This document shows, piece after piece, positions 51,401 through 62,000 of a stretch of 64,000 nt of DNA. Below the pieces are notes generated by a model. The model was not told the origin of the DNA. It saw only the letters and a program-made list of their open reading frames with translations, and searched no databases. Position 1 is the stretch's first letter; the number at the start of each line of letters is the position of its first letter. The translations under genes were made by a program, and so were the position numbers. Origin of the DNA: Anodontia alba (taxonomy: Eukaryota > Mollusca > Bivalvia > Lucinida > Lucinidae); NCBI GenBank assembly GCA_964016985.1, contig OZ024823.1:31130104-31194103 (forward strand). Reading direction: 5' to 3'.

Positions 51401-54400
51401 AACCATGCATGCAGTCTGTCGGATAACATTTATGTTGTACCCAATCTTTTTATATCGAAGAATGATTTTACGAAATTGGGTACTGAAGTCATTGCAAGCA
51501 TATATTTTTCTGAATTTATATACTAAGTCATCATAAAATTAATGATCCGATAGGCCTTGTTGCAGAAGAGATTTAAGTCCAACATTGAATTAAGAAACTT
51601 AATCGGAATGACGTCTATAAAACTTAGAAAAGGCTTTACGTAGTTTATGATACCGATAACCCTGATTAAGAAGTTTAGCAGTTAGCAATTTATTACGTGT
51701 GTTGAAGTCAATTACATGACTAGACACTCTGGCAAATAGAATTAATTGTGAAATATAAACACCATAGGATGCCGCACGAGGAACATCACCATCCAGGAAA
51801 GGAAAATTTACAATCTGAAAATCAAAATCATCGCGTTTATCATAAATTTTGCAGGAAACAAACCCATCTACAACCACCTTGAAAACCTATTTTTCGGGTT
51901 TTCTCCTGAATCAAACGGCAAATTGACTCGAAACTTGGTAGGAAGCATCGGGGTGACTTGTGGATCAAAAATAGCTAAAATCATTACAATCAGAACTCCA
52001 AGATGGCTGCTATGGCGACCATCTTGAAAATCTATTTTTGCTTCTTCTCCTGAACCAAAAGGCCAATTGACTTAAAACTTTGTAGAAAGCATTGGGGTGA
52101 CTTGTTGATCAAAAATAGCTAAAATCGTTGCGATCTGAAATCTAAGAGGGCCGCCATGGCAGCCATCTTGAAAATCTATTTTTTGCTTCTCCTCCTGAAC
52201 GAAAAGGCTAATTGACTCTAAACTTGATACTAAGCATCGGGGTGACTTGTAGATCAAAATAAGCTAAAATTCTGTGGATCGGTAATCAAAGATGGCCGTT
52301 AGGGCGGCCTTTTTGAAAATCTATTTTTCGCTTCTTCTCCTGAACCAAAAGGCCATTTGACTCGAAATTTGGTAGGAAGCATTGAGGTGACTTGTAGATC
52401 AAAAATAGCTAAAATCGTTTGGAACGGAAATCCTAGATGACCGCCATGGCGGCCATCTTTGAAATATTTTTTTCGCTTCTTCTCCTGAACAAAAATGCCA
52501 ATTGACTCGATACTCGGTAGGAAGCATTGGGGTGACTTGTAGATAAAAAATAGCTAAAATCGTTACGATGGGAAATCCAAAGTCGCCGCGATGGCGACCA
52601 TCTTGAAACTTTTTTGTTTTGCTTCTTTTCCTGAACCCAAGGGCCATTTGACTCGACAATTACGAGGGATGTTCGAAATGAATTGCTTATTGTCCTCTAG
52701 CTCGATATCCACGAGGGGCACAATAAAAACCAATACATACCTGTATAGGGTTATTCAATATCTACACAATGGTGTAAATGTACATGTTAGACTAAGTGTA
52801 AGACATAAAATTTGCCATTTGAATACACGCAGTCATTGACCACTGCAGTAAAAATGGTTGGTAGAAGCGTCGACAAAAAAGATGAAACACGGGCTTACAA
52901 TAAAGCTCCTCAAAACTTTGTTTTTCTTTGAAGAAGCTGATGACTGAAATTTCTACTGCTTTTGGACCTTCTTGTGTGTCTTATGACACAGTTCGGCGGT
53001 GGAAAAAGAAATTTGAGTCTGGTGTAGAGTCCATCAAAAATGCACCGAAATCAGGTAGGCCAAAATCTGCATCTCGTAAAGAAATCGTTTCCAAAATAAA
53101 GGAAATCATTGAAGGAGATGCCAGATTTACAGTTCGTGATATTGCACGAAAGGTAGGCATATCACTTTCAACGGTTCACCTTATTTTGAAGAAGCATTTG
53201 AAAGTCAGAAAGATTTCTGCTAGATGGGTGCCACATCTGTTGACTGACGAGCAAAAGAGGCAACAGGTTAAAGTGGTCAAAAAGCTGCTTCAAATGTTTC
53301 CAAAATATGACAAAAAGCAGTTTGCCAATGTCGTCACAGGTGATGAAACCTGGGTCCATTATTTTGAGCCCGTCAGAAAGGTTAGCAATAAGATCTGGGC
53401 CACTAAACACAGCAAACGCCCAATAATTGCCAAACGTTCTTTGAGTACAAAGAAGGTTTTGTATGCAATCTTCTTCTCTGGTGAAGGAGTCGCAATAAAA
53501 GTGCCAGTGAAAAAGGGCAAAAGCATCACCGGAAAGTACTACAAAGACGTAGTACTGAAGAAACTGATAAAATATTATCAGAAACGACGCCCTGCCACTG
53601 GTTTTAAACATGTCCGTCTTCTACATTACAATGCCCCAGCTCATACCGCCGCAATAGTTACGGCGTTTTTGAAGAAAGAAAAAGTAACTGTTTTGCCTCT
53701 ACCCCCGTATTCCCCTGACCTTGCCCCATGTGATTTCTTTTTGTTTCCGAAATTGAAAGCATTCCTTGCTGGGCGGAAATACCAGTCCCGAGCACTTGGA
53801 TCTGCCATTCATCAGTACCTTATTACTGTGCCCAAATCAGCGTACCGTGACGCCTTCAAGAAGTGGATACATCGGCTGAAACTTTGCATTTCTAGCCACG
53901 GGGAGTACTTCGAGGGCATGAAATGAGTATTTTTGGGCTAACTTGAAATTTGAAGTCTCCAGATAGAAATAAGCAATTCATTTCGAACATCCCTCGTAGT
54001 AGGAAGCCTTGCAATTTCGTAAAATCATTCTCCGATATATTAAGATTGGGTACAATATAAATGTAATGTGCCAAACTACATGCCTGCTAGTTAACCCAAA
54101 CACGGTTAATAACTTTGCTTTCCTCTTTGATTGCATGTCGGTGGGTCGGGACTATATGACGGCCCCGGCCTAAATACTTTTAAGAAAGCCGGTTGGTGCC
54201 TGATGCTCTGGCTCTGGTCAGGCCCACCGGAGTCAAACTGTTGGTTTTATTTTGCTTCAGCCTTTCTTTTATTTCTTGCTGTCGAATGCTCATCATTGTT
54301 TCTTATCTGTATTCGTTTAATTTTTATATTTTCGGAGCTGTTTCACTGTTGGGTTAGAACCCCTTCACGCGGACTGAACAAATATCTTGTGTATACCACG

Positions 54401-55975
54401 GCAGAACTAAGGGCAAGGGTTGTGGCCACGAAAAATCGATTTGAGCCCCTTCCCCCACCATTTCCCCCCCGGTAAGAGTTTACTTAAGTTCATACGAGTC
54501 TCCGATTTTCGTGATTTTGTTTGTTCTTTGTTTCTTTGTTTCCAAAGGCAGTCCTTTTTGAATTTTATTTTACTATTTCTGTCATTGTATGTCTTTGCAT
54601 GTATGTCCTGGTGATATTTTTTTTTGATAGCTGTTTGGCTAATTGTTTTGGGAAAGAAACTGTCATTCTGGCTTTCTGCATCTAGTGTTTTGATTGTGGT
54701 GCCGTTGCTTTAAGTGCGTCCTTCTTTCCCTTTGTTGTCTTTGACGGAAGGTATCGGGTAATTGTATTCAATTTGATTCCTGATCATTGCCTCCCTTTCT
54801 ATTGAAATATGTTTTCGTTTCCATTGAAAATGGTAGTAGCATATTGCTAGAATAGTGGCCTAGACTTTACATACCTAAATATTTCAGAACTGATTTACAA
54901 TTTTATTACACTGATTAATTTCTAACATCCGATATGAAATTTTAAAACCTAGCAATAATATATTTTTGCTAGGCGCATTGGCCTGGGCAGGGGCTATGTA
55001 TCCATAAAGTGTTTTGCTTGTGTCTTTGTTTAACAAATATCTATATTGGCTAAAATATGAGTATACCATTATACCTTCGGTGCTTTAAACATGCCTAGTT
55101 TTCTTTTATCAAATATCAAGTAAGTTTCTTACAGTTCAACGATGGCTATTTCTGAACAATCTGTAAGCTTGACAAGCCTACCATGTTTGACATTTGCTAA
55201 ATTATAAGCTAAAATATAAGTATACGAATATACCTTTAGTGCTTTGAACTTGCCTATTAAAAGTTTTAATATGGAAAGTAACTTTTCTGTTTCAGTGACT
55301 TGCGATGTTAACTGCCCTGTACCACCATCTGGCCTCTCTGATATCTGTAGGTAAGTGATACTCAGAACACAGGTTTTGTAAAACAAATATATCCATGAAG
55401 TTGCAATTTACTAGACAATATCTCTAATGCTAACAATTCCGAAAATGATGCTAGGGGCGCCAGTTAGTGGTCATAACCTGCACTAACGGTTTACATGCTA
55501 GGTACGAATTTCAAACTAAAATAGTTTGGAATATTTTTCTTAGTTTTAGCCAGCAAACAAGGTTTAGAAATTCAAGCAAACTGTCCCTTAAGGAGATATT
55601 TTGGATGAAAAATCCTGTTTTTCTGGGATAATTAAAACGAACCTAAGGGCTTGTTCTGATAATTGGGCCCATTTGGAATATAAAGTTGTCGCGGGTTTCA
55701 ACACAGTCATATCCAGAAAGTAATGGCACAGATTCTTTATCATTTATATGTCTTTGTATTAGAAATAAAAGTTTGGGTGTGTTACTGCAGATATTGAGCC
55801 ATTTTATAAGTCTTTTTACACCTACATCTGAACCGTCTCTTTAGATAGATACACTATGGACTCAATTTCCACAAAATTGTTGAACCATTTTTCCGTTTTT
55901 CAGTTTCAATTTCAGAAATGCATAGAATTTGCGCATAATAAGTTCATGATAATGTTAGCAAAAACAAAAAAGAAC

Positions 55976-56006
<31 letters not shown>

Positions 56007-59000
56007 GTGACCCGAAATTATTTACATTTGACTCTTGTAAGCACTATCAACAAAAAATATAAAAATATAAACAGAATAAAATTTTTTACAAATTTTAAAA
56101 TCCCATCAGAAATGGGGAAAAAAATTCCTGGCATATAAGAACAACTCCTTCACATGTATGACATATGCTGAGAAAATGTCAAAATATTAAGTGAAATAAA
56201 ACAAAATCATCAATCCAAGCATCCAAGCCCATGATTCCTTAATTTGGTTAAACCGGAAGAGAAATCATAGCAGTCACGACTTTCTAGCAACTGAAGGTAC
56301 AGTCAGTTGTAATGCTGACAATGCACGTGAAATTTCAATAGATTCTAAACAGAATTACACTTGAGAGCAATGAACACATTCACAGAACTGCAAACAGCTA
56401 GACAAGTATTCTGGGCCAGACTAGCTAGTTTCGGCCAATAAGGCATCATCAATGACCCTCATATATTGTTTTCAAAAATATAGGCTTAGTGATTACAAAG
56501 ACCAGAAAACATAAATTACTCTATAGAGAAATAGTACCTGGAGACATTTACGGCCGCCATACGACACCTACACCAGCTGTGGTGAAGATCAATAAAATTC
56601 ATAAAGGAAATGTCTTCGAGAGCATTGCAGTCTCTAACAAAACTTCAAACAACTGACTAATTAAGTAATCTTAGCCAGTCTAGCTAGTAGGGCCAATTAG
56701 GCCTCGTCACTGACCCTCATATAAATGTTTGAAAATCCTGAACTGGGACCTAGAAAATATAATCTGCACCGTAAAGAATTGCGGGAGATGCTTTTTGTCT
56801 TGGTAAACATAAGAAAGATAAAATATCATTTGATTATTTTGAATGACGCTTTCGGGATTAAATAAGTTTATTTGGTCAAACTCAATTCAATTTCAATATG
56901 TTGTTGTTGGCTCCTTGTTGAAGCTACGTTACGCGTATGTCGCTTCAATACCATGATGTCAACATAAACAAACCTGCTTTAGAGGTCATGATATAGATGT
57001 TGATAAAATCGAAATTTAACTGATCCTGCTTTGCGGACCAGACTATCAGGAACTCTGCTTGAAAGCAGTTTCATACTTAGGTATATAATAAAGTTATTAA
57101 TACTGTCCCTAATAATCTGTATATTAGACCTTTAATGCAATTGACACACATGTATAACTATATAAATGAAGTTACTCAACAAAAGCCGACTACGCTCATG
57201 TGTCACAGCATTCTAAAGGCATCAATAGAAAAAGAGGAACAAACAAATACAAGACACAACAGTACAATCCAATAAAGAAAAACTGCAAAGTAGGTTTACT
57301 AAGTCGAAACCTCGCCCTTAATTTCGATGCATCTCCAAATTACCCATATGTATTTGCTCAGCGAAATATCACAGTAAATACGTTTTGAACCCTGGAAAAC
57401 ACGTCATTCGCCAGTATTTCCACACTCACGCCAATTTCAACAGGAAAGAAAACGACCGTGTTATACGATTTATAATCTAGAAAAGCCTACGTACATGCTG
57501 TTTGTAAATATAAACCAAATTACACTCCTGTCATAAGCAGACCGTTCTACAAACAGAAGCCGGTCTTAGAATGTCATCATTTTATAATGGTCTTGATGCA
57601 TGCATACAGCACTCGCACAGCACAGATTTTGTATATTGAGCAAATTAACAAGTTTATGCATAACGTACGAAAACTCAGGAGTCTTTATCTGTTTAGTGGA
57701 TTAATAATACGTGTAAACGAATCAGTAATCCATTCCAGTGGACTAACACTTATTACTACGAATTACTTTGGAACAAATTAATTACGCTCTCTGACTTGCC
57801 AGAATATTTCGTCCTCACTCACTTTAAATTCCGCAAATACAAACTCATCTTCCTATTTGTCATTCAAGAAACATACTACGTTTGGGCATCAATGATTCAA
57901 TCATACGGTTACAGTTGCAGATGTAACATATATACTAGGGATGAAACAATCCGTAACTTTCTGGCGTCGCTGTTTCAATCCATGCATATGTTGAGATGTT
58001 TAGACTGGCACCAGTGGGAATTGTAGTTTTTATACCCCGCCACACAATAGTGGCGGGGTATTATGGTTTTACGTTGGACGTCCGTGTGTCTGTCCGTGCG
58101 TCCGTCCGTCGTACGTCCGTCCGTCCGTTTTTCGTTTCCGGATGATAACTTGAGTAAACATCAATGGATTTTCACCAAACTTGGTATGTGCATTGATATT
58201 GTGAAGATCTGGTTGGGGATTACTAATGGGCAAATCTCGTCAATTTTTTACGGAGTTATCTGCCCGAGACACGCCCATAGTTTCGTTTCCGGACGATAAC
58301 TTGAGTAAATAACAAGGGATTTTACCCAAAGTTGCTATATATATTGACATTAAGGAGATCTGGTTTGGATTTGCTAATGGGCAAATTTTGTCGAATTTTT
58401 ACAGAGTTATCTGCCCAAGACACGCCCATATTTTCGTTTCTAGACGATAACTTGAGTAAATAACAAGGAATTTTAATCAAACTTGCTATATATATTGACA
58501 TTAAGGAGATCTGGTTTGGATTTGCTAATGGGCAAATTTCGTCAAATTTTTACGGAGTTATCTGCCCGAGACACGTCCATATTTTCGTTTCCAGACGACA
58601 ACTTGAGTGAATAACAAGGGATTCAAACTTGCTATATGCATTGACATTAAGGAGATCTGTTTTGGAATTGCTAATGGGCAAATTTCATCAATTTTTTACA
58701 GAGTTATCTGCCCGAGACACGCCCATATTTTCGTTTCCGGACGATAACTTGAGTCAATAACAAGGCATTTTAACCAAACGCTATATGCATTGATATTATC
58801 TAGATCTGGTTTAGGATTGTTATCTGTTCATTGATATTATCAAGACCTGGTTTAGGATTGTTATCTGTCCCGCCATCATTTTCTTTCCAGACATTTTCGC
58901 AACGATAACTTTAATACATAAACAAATAACTGCTATGGCAGGGTAATTATGCTTTCGGTGCTTTTATTCATCAAATATACCAGCTATGATGCAAAATGAC

Positions 59001-62000
59001 CGTTGTACTATCTACTGCTGTTTTCTATCATCTAAAACGCTTTTGTAACACAACAATCGTCTTTAAGAATTGCCACAAAAATATACATTGAATCAAATGC
59101 CACTTAATATCTAAAACTTTTTGTCCACACTCTGTAAAGCAAAACCGCTTGTGGAAGTAGACCTGATAAACCTTCTCCACCCAGCCGGCATCGTTCTAAA
59201 TTACAGTTCACCCAACGTATAGCTTACATTACGGGTATTATGTCAGACGCCTGCATGTGAGTGGGTTGCAGTTCTCGGTATCTTCTCTAGTGCACTTGCA
59301 ATGCACTTAAGTGGGAATTCGATTAATAAATATTAATTCGATTGGATGAATTAAAACAGTGTATCGCAATTCCCTGGATTAGTAACAATTTATATTTACG
59401 TCTATGCCGCATGTTCTTTAAAAGTACTGATGTATTTGTTTTTCATTATAGATATTTGTTTACTGTAACCTTCTTTATTTTAGCCATGACGTCCGTCAGT
59501 TTGTGAAATGTTTGAAAAACAAGTATGAACATTGTGGCATAGATCCTATCCATGAAAGCGCTGCGCTCAGTTCCGACCTTTATACTCAGCTGTCAGCCTT
59601 AATACTATCCGTGGAAAGTCTTATTACGGGATACTACGACTACATGCAACAATGTCTTGGTAAATATTTTATTCCTGACTACAATCCAGTCATTTGTTTT
59701 ACTACTAGTTCGGAATTATTTGTGATTTGTCTCCATTACAATAAAACTTTGTCTAATATCTTAAATTTAAATATGTCACTTTATAATGATTCTAACACAG
59801 AAAAGATCTTGCCGTTTAATGTGAACCTAAAGTAAACATAAAGCGTCGCAGCAACAGACTCTTTCTACGTATCTTTTAAGCTCGTTCTTTCCTGAGAGAG
59901 ATTCGCATAGTGTACCAATATCAATTTTCTCAAGATATCCTTAAAACGGCCGAAGGTTTTGAAAAATGCAGCCAAAATTGGGTAGAGTCGTATTTATTTC
60001 TCGAATCCAACAGAAGCAACTGATAAAACACAGCTTACTTGAAAACGAAAGTAGATATGTTATTCTTTATAATCAAGAACTGCCAAATTTTTACACTCAC
60101 GAAAGGTCATGGCGCAGGGGTCACGATGGGAAAATATAGTGTTTTTTTTTGTGTTTTTTTTTTTTGTTGTTGTTTTATTTTTGCGATTTCATCCCGCATT
60201 TGTTTCTCCTTTCTCTCTCTCTCTTGCCCTCCATTTTCTTTTGCCTTTTCTTGCGCATTTCGTATGCTGGGTCATTTGTGCCGCGCTTGATTGGTGTTAA
60301 CGGGGCTGCATTACGAAAGTACAAGGGTAAACCGAACATTTTTGGTTCGAAATTTTGACCGTTTTTTCTTATTTCGGAAGGCTTTTGCGCCCTTCTTTTA
60401 CATGCTAGAGAGATCCTGTTCATACTATTATTACCCCGCATACTATCGTATTAAAAGGTACTGTAACTAGATGATTACTTATATTAATCTTGCCGTGAGG
60501 GTCGTTCAAAAAATGTTGGACATCAATTACGCATAAATACACTACCGCCGCCGAAAGGATATTATATAGACTGTGTATTGACCCCATAAAATAGGGCTAT
60601 ACACTCCTGAAAAATATGCACAATGCCGCCCCGATATATCTTAAACGCGAAAAAAAGAGATGAAAAACCTACAACAAATCAAGGATATTAACGACCCATC
60701 ACAAGTTCACATTATAGCAAGCAATACTGTTTATCCGTTTGGTCGCTTCATGGCACAATATATGGCCGTATAATGCTTATTTAGTGGAACAGTAACATTG
60801 TGATGTATTTTTTCATAAGTAGTACTGATGTTTGGTGTATGGCTGCACATTTGGCTGTTGCATTTGTGGCACTGTAAATATTTATTATTAAAGGAAAACA
60901 AGTGGAAATGAAATAAGCTACGGCATGAGGGAAAGAGGTTTTTATCTCACAAGAGTGACTAATTCTTCTAAATCTTCTAAATGTATTTATGGCCCTTACC
61001 TGCATGTGTTCATTGTACATATTATTTATTATTGAGATGCAATGTGTGAGACCGTCTCTTATTGCATTCATAGGGAAGAAGGATCAGATCATTTTGCACA
61101 GTCGCGCAGTCGTATCCGAGCCTTCTTACCCGCATACAAAATCAATACATGGACCGCGTCAAGCGAACATACATAAAATGCGCCTATTCAGATCATCCTG
61201 CGCATGCGCAAAGTATGTAGAAAATATTGGCAAACAGAGAACATCCTGATCACAATACGGCAGCTGATCTGAGTCCACACTGTTCACCTTTGGTCTGAGA
61301 AACTTTTTTCTTATAAGACGGCTTATTTTATATGTGTTAATGTGTTCAATTGACTATCATATATATTACCATAAATGTGGATATCAGAATTTTATTATAA
61401 TAATATATTTTGTTCCAATATATGTTTAATCATACTATAGGCCAGGGTTACACCACAGAAATACCTGGGGTTCAAAGTACAGTTGAAGAAATACATCTTA
61501 CAACTTTTCCACCACAGCCATCATCCACATCAGCTCAGCAATCACCTACAGCAGAAACACGGAATTTGACAACAGGTATCGTTTATCAGATTTGAGAACC
61601 AGTCTTACCTCTGGAGGGATGTGCACCATAATTGTGGCTTTTCCTTGGTATTTTTCACAATTTGAGCCACCTCATTACAAAACAAACAAAAATGACATGT
61701 GCGCTCAGCGAAGATTCAGATCAGCCTGGGCATTCGTCAAGTCTGATCAGAGTCTTCGCTGTGCGCCCACTGGGTAGCTAAGGACCCATACTTTCTTCAT
61801 TCGGACACCTCATGACAAAACCAATAAAATGGCATGTGCGGCCAGCGAAGAATCAAATTAGCCTGGGTATCCACCCAGTCTAACCTGTTTCCGCTGTGCG
61901 ATCAATAGGGAGCTAAGGCTCAGCGAAAACTCTGATCGGAGTGGGCGGATGCCCAGGCTGTTCTGAGTCTTCGTGGGCGCACATGCCATTTTGTTGGTTT

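Noticed and set aside
53168..53611. 147-codon minus-strand open frame
   Set aside because: Antisense shadow of the mariner transposase.
57200..58026. Three adjacent open frames as a possible gene
   Set aside because: No recognisable domain, cysteine pattern or splice-linked phase with gene 2; they may be a decayed element.
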